From NCBI GenBank assembly GCA_902175065.1, contig CABIIJ010000087.1, positions 1 through 62,968 on the forward strand: 62,968 nt of DNA, in the 5' to 3' direction. Position 1 is the stretch's first letter, and the number at the start of each line of letters is the position of its first letter. Positions 55,378 through 62,831 of this stretch are shown here, piece by piece. This DNA is from an uncultured Comamonas sp. Its GTDB lineage: Bacteria > Pseudomonadota > Gammaproteobacteria > Burkholderiales > Burkholderiaceae_C. The notes beneath the pieces were generated by a model. The model was not told the DNA's origin and ran no database searches. It worked only from the letters and a program-made list of their open reading frames with translations. The position numbers and the translations under genes were made by a program.

Positions 55378-55406
55378 AAAAACGGGCGGTGTTTACCCGC
55401 CCGTTT
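55378..55406 (-). terminator. Terminator after the thioredoxin-like gene
   Basis: AAACGGGCGG-TGTTTAC-CCGCCCGTTT, a perfect 10-bp stem followed on the minus strand by T-rich sequence. It insulates the rimP operon from the gene upstream. Confidence 0.85.
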
Positions 55407-55500
55407 GGTCGTGAGCCGCAGATTATAGCGTGCAAACCATTGATATGCAATGCACGCCCCAGGGAAAACCGCCCTGGCCAGGCCCGTTATTCTGATGCTT

Positions 55501-55872
55501 CTACGCCCCGTCCACGGCCAGCCTGGGCTGCAGCTGCGTCCACAGGGCCTGCACCGCCGCATCCACCCCCACCGGGACGGCATTTTCGACCATGCAGGAA
55601 TGCACCAGCCGCTGCAGCACGGGAAGCTGCGGCGGCAGCACGCCCATGAAAACGGGCCGCTGCCCTTGCGCGATCAGCAGCGTGGGGAAGGTTTCGATTT
55701 CCCAATTGGCCAGGAGATCGGCGTGCGCCGCATCCTCGACATCCACCCAGCAATAGCGCATCGGCGCACCGGCGCTCTGCTGCGCCATGAAACCGTCGAA
55801 ATACGCCCGGCACGTCCCGCACCACTGGGCGCACAGGCAGACGACGTACCAATCCCCTCCGGATTGCAGCAT
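55501..55872 (-). CDS. Thioredoxin-family protein
   Basis: The 123-residue protein has the CxxC redox motif WCGTCRAYF near residue 17, preceded by VVCLCAQ, with a thioredoxin-fold pattern afterwards (YCWVDVEDAAH, IETFPTLLIAQGQRPVF with the cis-proline). There is no signal peptide, so it should act in the cytoplasm. GGAGG ten bases before the ATG at 55872 supports this start; a longer frame reading back through the upstream terminator was rejected. The partner is unknown. Confidence 0.85.
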   Translation of the reverse strand: MLQSGGDWYVVCLCAQWCGTCRAYFDGFMAQQSAGAPMRYCWVDVEDAAHADLLANWEIETFPTLLIAQGQRPVFMGVLPPQLPVLQRLVHSCMVENAVPVGVDAAVQALWTQLQPRLAVDGA

Positions 55873-55890
55873 GAACGTGAACCTCCAAAC

Positions 55891-55920
55891 AAAAAGCCCC
55901 GGACGAATGCGCGGGGCCTT
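55891..55920 (-). terminator. Terminator between the 53-residue gene and the thioredoxin-like gene
   Basis: GCCCCG (55896-55901) and CGGGGC (55912-55917) form the stem, followed on the minus strand by five T. A second hairpin, GGCAGCG-CGTA-CGCTGCC, at 55924-55941 precedes it. The thioredoxin-like ATG is only 19 bases further on, so its promoter must overlap this region. Confidence 0.6.
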
Positions 55921-55975
55921 CACGGCAGCGCGTACGCTGCCACGCGGTGAGTACGGTTGTACCGGAAACCGGGGC

Positions 55976-56137
55976 TTAACCGTGGCGCTTGCCGGGGTTC
56001 TTCTTGAAGCGGGTGTGCGAACCACGCTCCAGGCTCACGCGCTGGCCACGGCCACCGGTGGGCACGGCATAGCCGTTGGGGGGAACGGGACGGGGTGCGC
56101 GTTTGCGGTCGGCTTCAGTAACGATCTTGTTGCCCAT
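55976..56137 (-). CDS. Small basic protein of unknown function
   Basis: A 53-residue protein, MGNKIVTEADRKRAPRPV, then PPNGYAVPTGGRGQRVSLER and a Lys/Arg-rich end, isoelectric point clearly basic. GGAG nine bases upstream supports the start. The composition (Gly, Pro, Arg) and compact size suggest an RNA- or ribosome-binding role, but I do not recognise a family. I believe similar proteins occur in other Burkholderiales, unverified. It has its own terminator downstream. Confidence 0.7.
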   Translation of the reverse strand: MGNKIVTEADRKRAPRPVPPNGYAVPTGGRGQRVSLERGSHTRFKKNPGKRHG

Positions 56138-56349
56138 GACGATTTCTCCAAAGGGATGGTGGGTAAGTTGAAAAACCCTGCATTCTTTCATATCCAGGCA
56201 CCGCTGGCACCAAGGTGCCGGAAATTCCCTGCCCCAATCGCCTGGCCCGAATGGCAGCCAGCCATCCAGCCTGGGCCGCAAAGGCTGCCGCCACGGCATG
56301 GAGCGCCGCATGGCAACACCATGCCTGCGCCTGGGTGATATTGAAAAAT
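56138..56349. other. Gene-free stretch upstream of the 53-residue gene
   Basis: Together with the repeat at 56350-56428 this makes a 302-base gap without a gene. It should hold the promoter of the 53-residue gene, which reads left. I see no credible small gene, operator or RNA in it. Confidence 0.4.
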
Positions 56350-56428
56350 GAGCTGCCTCCACAGATATTTAAATGGTTTCAGATATAAAAATACCTGAAA
56401 TTCAATGGTATTCAGCGCAAGAAGCTCT
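56350..56428. repeat. Palindromic repeat copy H
   Basis: Outer arms TGAGCTGCCTCCAC (56349) and CAGCGCAAGAAGCTCT (56413-56428) enclose the inner pairing TTTCAG (56377-56382) with CTGAAA (56395-56400). It lies just past the yejF stop codon. Confidence 0.55.
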
Positions 56429-56439
56429 CTTTTTCATGA

Positions 56440-58065
56440 TTACAACGTTGCCTGCACCAGTTGCTGCGTATACGGATGCTGTGGCGCATCCAGCACGGCG
56501 TCGGCGCTGCCCGCTTCCACCACCGCGCCGTCCTTCATGACCAGCACATGGTGGGCGGTGGCACGGACCACGTCCATGTCATGCGTAATGAGCAGATAGG
56601 CCAGCCCGCGCTCGCGTTGCAGTTGCTGCAACAGCGCCAGCACCTGCTTCTGGATACGCGCATCGAGGGCGCTGGTCGGTTCGTCCAGCACCAGCACCTG
56701 CGGTTGCAGGATGAGGGCGCGGGCAATGGCCAGCCGCTGGCGCTGGCCGCCGGAGAATTCGTGCGGATAGCGCTCCAGCAGGCCGGGGAAGGCATCCGGG
56801 TGCAGGTCGACCTCGGCCAGCGCCTGCAGCACGCGCTGGCGGCGCTCTGCCGGGGTGAGCTGCGGGGCGTGGACACGCAGGCCCTCGCCCACGATGGCCT
56901 CCACCGTCAAACGGGGCGAAAGGGCGGAGAACGGATCCTGGAACACCACCTGCACCACGCGGCGCAGCGCCTGGTTGGCCGGGCTGTTGCGCGTGGCCGG
57001 CGGCTGCCACGGCTGGCCGCCGATGGCCAGTTGCCCCTGGCTGGGCAGCAAGCCCAGCACGGCCTGGGCCAGGGTGGATTTGCCGGAGCCGGATTCGCCC
57101 ACCACGGCCAGGGTCTGCCCCCGGCGCAGTATGAAGCTGGCCGCCTGCACGGCGGCAAATTCGCCTTTCTTGAACCAGCCCCTGATGCCGGGCAGCGCCG
57201 TCGGGTAGGTCACGCGCAACTCTTCAGCCGCGATTTGCACGGCAGCATCGTCCTGTGCGGGCAATATCTGGCGCTGCGGCGTGCTGTCCAGCAACTGGCG
57301 CGTGTACGGGTGTTCGGGGCAGGCAAACAGGTCGGCCGTGGCAGCCTGCTCGACGATATGGCCATGCTGCATGACGGCCACGCGGTCGGCAAAGCGGCGC
57401 ACCAGATGCAGGTCGTGGGTGATGAGCAGCACGGCCATGCCGGTCTGGCGTTGCAGGTCGGAGAGCAGCGCCAGCATCTGCCCGCGCAGCGCCACGTCCA
57501 GCGCGGTGGTCGGCTCGTCGGCCAGCAGCAGCTTGGGGCGGCTGGCCAGCGCCATGGCCAGCATGGCCCGCTGGCGCTGCCCGCCGGAGAGCTGGTGCGG
57601 CCACGATTGCGCCCGCTGTGCCGGCTCCGGGATGCCCGTGGCCGCCAGCAGTTCCACGGCCTGCGCCCAGGCGGCCTTCGCCGCCAGCCCTTGCTTGAGC
57701 TGAAGCACCTCGGCAATCTGGCTGCCGATGCGCATCAGCGGGTTGAGCGCGGTCATCGGCTCCTGAAAAATCATCGCCACGTCGCTGCCGCGCACGCCGC
57801 GCAATTCACGCTCTGACAAAGAGAGCAGATCGCGCCCGTTCAGCCAGGCCTGACCGCTGATGGTGGCCGCATCCAGCAGACGCAGCAAACCCAGCGCCGT
57901 GACGGATTTGCCGGAGCCGGATTCGCCCACCAGGGCCAGCTTCTCCCCGGCGTTGAGGGTGAAGTTCACGCCCTGGACGACGGTTTTGCTGCCAAAGCCG
58001 ATGCGCAAGTCCTGCACCCGAAGCAGGGGCTGTGCCGAGGCCGTCGATGCTTCTTTGGCCGTCAC
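56440..58065 (-). CDS. yejF: Peptide ABC transporter ATP-binding protein, duplicated (YejF-like)
   Basis: A 541-residue tandem ATPase. Each half has Walker A (GESGSGKSVTALGLL and GESGSGKSTLAQAV), the signature LSGGQRQRAM or FSGGQRQRLA, and Walker B (LLLADEPTTALD, LVLDEPTSALD). The YejF family energises YejABEF uptake of oligopeptides, including microcin-type antibiotics. The start is GTG at 58065, overlapping the TGA of the KilA-N gene (GTGA) with GGAGGG nine bases upstream. In other genomes yejE directly precedes yejF; here a KilA-N gene separates them but preserves translational coupling. Confidence 0.92.
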   Translation of the reverse strand: MTAKEASTASAQPLLRVQDLRIGFGSKTVVQGVNFTLNAGEKLALVGESGSGKSVTALGLLRLLDAATISGQAWLNGRDLLSLSERELRGVRGSDVAMIFQEPMTALNPLMRIGSQIAEVLQLKQGLAAKAAWAQAVELLAATGIPEPAQRAQSWPHQLSGGQRQRAMLAMALASRPKLLLADEPTTALDVALRGQMLALLSDLQRQTGMAVLLITHDLHLVRRFADRVAVMQHGHIVEQAATADLFACPEHPYTRQLLDSTPQRQILPAQDDAAVQIAAEELRVTYPTALPGIRGWFKKGEFAAVQAASFILRRGQTLAVVGESGSGKSTLAQAVLGLLPSQGQLAIGGQPWQPPATRNSPANQALRRVVQVVFQDPFSALSPRLTVEAIVGEGLRVHAPQLTPAERRQRVLQALAEVDLHPDAFPGLLERYPHEFSGGQRQRLAIARALILQPQVLVLDEPTSALDARIQKQVLALLQQLQRERGLAYLLITHDMDVVRATAHHVLVMKDGAVVEAGSADAVLDAPQHPYTQQLVQATL

Positions 58066-58874
58066 AGCGCCTTGCCCTCCAGGTGCGGAATCCGGTTGTC
58101 GGCCAGCAACACCTGCATTTGCCCGATGGCCGTACGGTTGAGCAAGGCCAGGCGTTCGGACGGCGGCAGCCCTTGCTGAATAAAGTGGGCGTTGAGCGTT
58201 TCCAGGTTCGCCAGACACACCAGTTGGGCGGCATTGGCTTCATCGCGGATATTGCCTTTGCTGCCGGGATGGGCGGCACGCCATTGCTGGGCGGTCTGAC
58301 CAAACAGGGCCATGTTGAGCAAGTCGGCCTCGCTGGCGTAAATCAGGCTGGTCTGCTGTGCGGTGAGTTGCGGCGGGACCAGGTGCGCCTTGATCGCATC
58401 GGTGTGGATGCGGTAGTTGATCTTGGTAAGGTTGCGGCGGATGTCCCAGCCAAGTTGTTCGCGCTCGGTTTCCTTGAGGCGTTGGAATTCTTTGATGAGG
58501 TAGATCTTGAATTCAGCACTGATCCACATGCCAAATTCAAACGCCAAATCTTTATGCGCATAAGTGCCGCCATAGCGGCCCGCTTTGGCAACCAGCCCGA
58601 TGGCGTTGGTTTGCGCCACCCACTCCTTGACACTGAGCTTGTAGCTGTTCAGCCCTGCCTGGCTTTTAATTGTGGCGAATCCGCCATAGTTGAAGTTCGG
58701 GTTGTGGACTTGCTCCCAAATTCCCAGGAACTCGACGGTGTTGCGGTTGCGCAGCCAGTCGGAGACAAAAAAATCGCCATCCTTGGCCTTGAGCATGTCG
58801 GTCAGGGAGATGAAATCCCTGTCCCCTTCCGAATACACGGTGACCGCCGTGCCCTGCACGTCAATTTTGGCCAT
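58062..58874 (-). CDS. KilA-N domain protein inserted between yejE and yejF
   Basis: A 270-residue protein with an N-terminal KilA-N domain (about 1-120: ISLTDMLKAKDGDFFVSDWLRNRNT, EFLGIWEQVHNPNF, WVAQTNAIGLVAKAGRYGGTYAHKDLAFEFGMWIS, FKIYLIKEFQRLK). The C-terminal part, with QTSLIYASEADLLNMALFGQTAQQW and RDEANAAQLVCLANLETLNAHFI, is common to bacterial KilA-N proteins. KilA-N domains bind DNA and are usual in phages and mobile islands. Start is ATG at 58874 after GAGGAG (a TTG two codons up is possible). It is embedded in a transporter operon, 18 bases after yejE and overlapping yejF by four. Confidence 0.88.
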   Translation of the reverse strand: MAKIDVQGTAVTVYSEGDRDFISLTDMLKAKDGDFFVSDWLRNRNTVEFLGIWEQVHNPNFNYGGFATIKSQAGLNSYKLSVKEWVAQTNAIGLVAKAGRYGGTYAHKDLAFEFGMWISAEFKIYLIKEFQRLKETEREQLGWDIRRNLTKINYRIHTDAIKAHLVPPQLTAQQTSLIYASEADLLNMALFGQTAQQWRAAHPGSKGNIRDEANAAQLVCLANLETLNAHFIQQGLPPSERLALLNRTAIGQMQVLLADNRIPHLEGKAL

Positions 58875-58892
58875 ATCCAACTCCTCTGAAAG

Positions 58893-59936
58893 TCACGCCT
58901 GCGCCTTTCGCGGATCGAGCGCATCGCGCAGGGCATCGCCCATGAAGGTCAGCAGCAGCAAGGTGAGCACCAGCACGCCGAAGGTGGACAGCGAAATCCA
59001 CCACGCATCGACGTTGTTCTTGCCCTGGGCCAGCAGCTCGCCCAGGCTGGGGGTGCCGGGGGGCACGCCCAGGCCGAGGAAGTCCAGCGAGGTCAGCGCC
59101 AGGATCGCCGCGCTCATGCGAAACGGCAGGAAGGTGACGACCGGCGTGAGGCTGTTGGGCAGGATGTGCCGCCAGATGATGGCCCCGTTGGGCACCCCCA
59201 GCGCCCGCGCCGCCTTGACGTAGTCGAGCTGGCGGTTGCGCAGGAACTCGGCCCGCACGTAGTCGGACAGGGCCATCCAGCCGAACAGCGAAAGCAGCAC
59301 CAGCAGCAGGCTGATGCTGGGCGAGAGCACGGCGCTGAAGATGATGAGCAGGTACAGCTCCGGCATCGAACCCCAGATTTCGATGAAGCGCTGGAAGGCC
59401 AGGTCCGTCTTGCCGCCGAAGAAGCCCTGCACCGCCCCGGCCAGCACGCCCAGCACCACGCCGACCGCCGTCAGCGCCAGGGCAAACCAGGCGCTGACGC
59501 GAAAGCCGTACAGCAGTTGCGCCAGCATGTCGCGCCCGCGCTCATCGGTGCCCAGCCAGTTGGCCCTGGAGGGCGGCGCGGGGTTGGGCAGTTCGGCAAA
59601 GTAATTGATGGTGTCGGCCCCGTAGCGGTTGGGCGCAAACAGCGCCCAGTTGCCCGGCTGGTTCAGTTGTGCCTGGATGAAGGGGTCAAGGTAATCGGTG
59701 GGTGTCTGGAAATCCCCGCCAAAGGTGGTTTCCGGGTAGTCCTGCCACAGCGGGGTGTAGAGCTGGCCCTGGTAGCGCACCAGCAGGGGCCGGTCGTTGC
59801 TGACCAGCTCCGCGCCCAGGCTGATGACCACCAGCGCCACGAACAGCAGCAAGCTATAAAAACCCAGGCGGTTGCGGGCAAAGCGCTGCCAGGCACGGCG
59901 GGCGGGGGATTGGGGGGAAGAGGAAGCAGCTTGCAT
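58893..59936 (-). CDS. yejE: Peptide ABC transporter permease (YejE-like)
   Basis: A 347-residue permease with six membrane segments. The long periplasmic loop after the first contains TPLWQDYPETTFGGDFQTPTDYLDP, characteristic of YejE, and the EAA loop is near residue 255 (YVKAARALGVPNGAIIWRHILPN). The start at 59936, four bases after the hepT stop, fits the family length; in-frame starts further up lie inside hepT. Normally it directly follows yejB; here mntA and hepT intervene. Confidence 0.92.
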   Translation of the reverse strand: MQAASSSPQSPARRAWQRFARNRLGFYSLLLFVALVVISLGAELVSNDRPLLVRYQGQLYTPLWQDYPETTFGGDFQTPTDYLDPFIQAQLNQPGNWALFAPNRYGADTINYFAELPNPAPPSRANWLGTDERGRDMLAQLLYGFRVSAWFALALTAVGVVLGVLAGAVQGFFGGKTDLAFQRFIEIWGSMPELYLLIIFSAVLSPSISLLLVLLSLFGWMALSDYVRAEFLRNRQLDYVKAARALGVPNGAIIWRHILPNSLTPVVTFLPFRMSAAILALTSLDFLGLGVPPGTPSLGELLAQGKNNVDAWWISLSTFGVLVLTLLLLTFMGDALRDALDPRKAQA

Positions 59937-59940
59937 CAGG

Positions 59941-60378
59941 CTAACGGGTTGCACCGCCGGCATCGTGACCCGGCTCACTCAGCAACAAGGCTTTGCTGTA
60001 CGCGAGAAAGTCGTCGAGGTGCTTTTCAATGATGTTCACCAGAATGGGCAGTTGCAGGTGGGTGTAACCATGGACCGCGATATTGCGAAAGCCGACCATG
60101 CGCTGCAAGCCTTGCGCCAGGGCGCAGGGAATGCGCCCGGCCTGGGCCAGCAGGGCGAACACATCCCGCGCACTTTGCGGCACCCCCAGACGGTCGCGGC
60201 GAACCAGATGCTGGCCCATGTCCAGCGCCGCTTCGCAAGCGCGTTGCACGTTCAGGATGGCGGCATCCTGGCGCGTGAAGTTGGTGCCAAAGCTCTCGGG
60301 TGCGACAAGGTACTCCTCCCGCGCCCGCGCGACACAGCGCTCTATCGTGGCTGCTTTATTGATCAGGACATCATCCAC
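59941..60378 (-). CDS. hepT: HepT-type HEPN toxin/ribonuclease
   Basis: The 145-residue protein is a HEPN-domain RNase of the HepT family. The RX4HXY active motif is intact: R98, H103 and Y105 in FRNIAVHGYTHL. In characterised systems the tyrosine is AMPylated by the MntA partner, which silences the toxin. It starts with GTG at 60378, eight bases inside the end of mntA. Longer reading frames upstream were rejected. The pair sits between yejB and yejE. Confidence 0.88.
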   Translation of the reverse strand: MDDVLINKAATIERCVARAREEYLVAPESFGTNFTRQDAAILNVQRACEAALDMGQHLVRRDRLGVPQSARDVFALLAQAGRIPCALAQGLQRMVGFRNIAVHGYTHLQLPILVNIIEKHLDDFLAYSKALLLSEPGHDAGGATR

Positions 60379-60778
60379 CGTACACACTCCCTCGCGCCTG
60401 GATATCGGCCAACACCCCCGCCCTGGCTTGGTCCAAGGCGGTTTTTTCACTCAGCACCGCGCTTTCAAACAACCCCGCTTGCACGTCCCGCGCCCACCAG
60501 CGCTGGCCGGTGGTCAAAATCTGGTACTGCATCACCGTGGATGCTGCACGCAAATCCAGCAAGTCCACCGGGCAGGCCACGATGCCCCCCAGATCGGCGG
60601 CCAGCGTCCACAGCCGCCAGGGGTCGGCGTAGCCTTCGACCAGCACCGCCATGTCCAGATCGCTATCGGCCCTGGCATGGCCCTGGATGCGGCTGCCAAA
60701 GCCATAGACCGCCAGTAGCCCGGGCAGGCCATCCTGCACTGCCTGCACAAGCGCCTGGATTTGCCCCGGTGCGAGCAT
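60371..60778 (-). CDS. mntA: MntA-type nucleotidyltransferase antitoxin
   Basis: The 135-residue minimal nucleotidyltransferase has an exact GSX10DXD motif (G28-S29...D40-L41-D42) and a third acidic residue at D72 (CPVDLLDL), so the catalytic triad is complete. MntA antitoxins transfer AMP to the HEPN toxin. The start is ambiguous: ATG at 60778 or GTG at 60808, which would overlap yejB by 17 bases. Overlap with hepT shows they are co-translated. Confidence 0.87.
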   Translation of the reverse strand: MLAPGQIQALVQAVQDGLPGLLAVYGFGSRIQGHARADSDLDMAVLVEGYADPWRLWTLAADLGGIVACPVDLLDLRAASTVMQYQILTTGQRWWARDVQAGLFESAVLSEKTALDQARAGVLADIQARGSVYGG

Positions 60779-60791
60779 GGCTGCCGTGGTT

Positions 60792-61820
60792 TCAATCGAA
60801 TTTGACACGCGGATCCACCCAGACGTAACAGAGGTCGGAAACCAGCTTGGTCACCAGACCGATCAAGGTAAACAGGTACAGCGTGCCCAGCACCACCGGG
60901 TAGTCGCGGCGGATGATGCTTTCATAGCTGAGCAGGCCCAGGCCGTCCAGGGAGAACAGCGTCTCGATCAATAGCGATCCGGTAAAGAACGCGCCGATGA
61001 AGGCGGCGGGGAAGCCGGTGACGATGGGCAGCAGCGCATTGCGGAAAACGTGGCGGTACAGCACCTGCCGTTCGCTCAAACCCTTGGCGCGGGCAGTGAG
61101 CACGTACTGCTTGCGGATTTCTTCCAGAAAGGCGTTCTTGGTCAGCATGGCCGTGACGGCGAAGCTGCCGGCCACCATCGCCGTCACCGGCAGGGCGATG
61201 TGCCACAGGTAATCGGCGGCCTTGCCCGGCAGGCTCAAATCCTCCCAGTTGGCCGAGGTCAGCCCGCGCAGCGGGAACCACTGCAACTGCCCGCCAAAAA
61301 TCACCAACAGCGCCAGCCCCAGCACAAAGCCGGGGATGGCATAGCCCACCAGAATCAGCAGCGTGGTGACGAGGTCGAAGCGCGAACCGGCCCGCACTGC
61401 CTTGGCGATGCCCAGCGGGACGGCGACAAGGTAGCTGATGAAGAACGTCCACAGCCCCAGGCTGGCGGAGACGGGCAGCTTTTCCTGGATGAGCTGCCAG
61501 ACGTCCTTGTTCTGGAAAAAGCTGCGCCCCAGGTCGAAGCGGGCGAACTGGCCCAGCATCTGCACGAAGCGCTCGGGTGCGGGTTTGTCGAAACCGTACA
61601 GCGCCCTGATTTCTTCCAGGCGCTGGGCGTCCACCCCCTGGCCGCCCCGGTAGGCCAGGGCTGCGCCCTCGCCGCCGGTGCCCGCGCCGGCCTTGGCCTC
61701 GGCCAGGTACTGTTCCACCGGGCCGCCGGGGACGAACTGGATCACGATAAAGGTCAGCAGCAGCACCCCCAGCAGGGTGGGCAGCATGAGCAGAATGCGT
61801 TTGAGTACGTAGGCCAGCAT
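60792..61820 (-). CDS. yejB: Peptide ABC transporter permease (YejB-like)
   Basis: A 342-residue permease with an N-terminal membrane segment (MLAYVLKRILLMLPTLLGV), a periplasmic segment with FVPGGPVEQ and LYGFDKPAPERF, and five further spans; EAA loop with ARAKGLSERQVLYRHVFRNALLP near residue 255. It pairs with YejE. No yejA (binding protein) precedes it; the next sequence upstream is a degraded chemoreceptor. Confidence 0.93.
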   Translation of the reverse strand: MLAYVLKRILLMLPTLLGVLLLTFIVIQFVPGGPVEQYLAEAKAGAGTGGEGAALAYRGGQGVDAQRLEEIRALYGFDKPAPERFVQMLGQFARFDLGRSFFQNKDVWQLIQEKLPVSASLGLWTFFISYLVAVPLGIAKAVRAGSRFDLVTTLLILVGYAIPGFVLGLALLVIFGGQLQWFPLRGLTSANWEDLSLPGKAADYLWHIALPVTAMVAGSFAVTAMLTKNAFLEEIRKQYVLTARAKGLSERQVLYRHVFRNALLPIVTGFPAAFIGAFFTGSLLIETLFSLDGLGLLSYESIIRRDYPVVLGTLYLFTLIGLVTKLVSDLCYVWVDPRVKFD

Positions 61821-61843
61821 GGTGGCCGATTATGCGATGCGGG

Positions 61844-62310
61844 CTAGCCCGCAAGCCGGGGCAGCGGTGTCGCCGGGGACAAGGCCGCCTGCGCACCGGC
61901 GCCTGCGGCGCTGCGTTGGCGGACAGGCTCCTGCCCCTCGTCTCCCACCCGGAACACGGCCACGGAGCGCACCAGCTCCTGCGCCTGCCCTTGCAGGCTG
62001 TTGGCGGCAGCGGCCATTTCTTCGACCAGGGCCGCGTTTTGCTGGGTGACCTGGTCCATCTGCGTGACGGCCTCGCCCACCTGCCCCACGCCGGTGCTTT
62101 GCTCGCGGCTGGCGGCGCTGATTTCGCCCATCAAATCGGTCACGCGGCCAATGGCGCTGACGATTTCCTGCATCGTCGCCCCGGGTTCCCTGACCTGCTC
62201 GGCCCCCAGCTCCACGCGCTGCACGCTGTCGGTAATCAGGTGCTTGATCTCGCGGGCAGGGCAAAACCGACCATGAGCCGGGTTGAGATTCGCATGTCTT
62301 TCATCGCCAT
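61844..62310 (-). pseudogene. Chemoreceptor with large internal deletion
   Basis: The ATG at 62310 starts a typical chemoreceptor N-terminus ([19 protein letters not shown]) after AAGGG. About 18 codons on, it is joined out of frame to the end of a chemoreceptor signalling domain ([19 protein letters not shown]...[20 protein letters not shown]) that runs to the stop at 61844. The ligand domain, HAMP and most of the signalling hairpin (well over 1 kb) are missing, and the junction near 62263 shifts frame. It cannot make a working receptor. Confidence 0.85.
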
Positions 62311-62435
62311 TTCCCTTCATTGCGTGTGGGTGAGAGCCGGTATGTTGGAAATGAAACCGGTAATTGAATGAAAAATTCAATTGATCGTACAACACAAAGT
62401 TCAATAAAAATTCAAGCGCAATTTAGTCTTGCGTG

Positions 62436-62831
62436 ATGGATCAGAAGCAGGAATTTGCCAATCGTTTGCGGGCAGCCATGTGCGCGGCGGGCCTGGAGCC
62501 GCGTCCGGCGGTGTTGCTCAACCTGTTCAATACCCACTACTGGGGCCGCTCTGTAACGTTTCAGGCCGTATCGCGCTGGCTGCGCGGCGAATCCATCCCG
62601 GCGCAGGACAAACTCATCACCCTGGCAGAAATCCTGAAGATCGAACCCGAAGTGCTGCGCTTTGGCGAGGCCGTGCGCCAATCCGTACAAAAGCACCGCC
62701 AACGCTGGGAACAAGACGTGGGCTACCTGGAACGGGAAACCTTCGATGCCTTCCTGCAATTGCCTGCCCCACAGCGCAAGCTGATCCGCGAGGTCATCCT
62801 GACCTTCGCCAAAGCCCACGGCAACGTTTAA
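62436..62831 (+). CDS. Small HTH regulator, end touching an IS element
   Basis: The 131-residue protein has an HTH-like first half (FANRLRAAMCAAGLEPRPAVLLNLFN, VTFQAVSRWLRGESIPAQDKLITLAEILKIEP, about 5-72) resembling phage-repressor-type regulators, and a helical tail. The ATG at 62436 is preferred over a GTG one codon before. The stop TAA (62829-62831) coincides with the start of an IS terminal repeat, so the C-terminus may have been trimmed or the stop supplied by the insertion. Target unknown. Confidence 0.75.
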   Translation: MDQKQEFANRLRAAMCAAGLEPRPAVLLNLFNTHYWGRSVTFQAVSRWLRGESIPAQDKLITLAEILKIEPEVLRFGEAVRQSVQKHRQRWEQDVGYLERETFDAFLQLPAPQRKLIREVILTFAKAHGNV

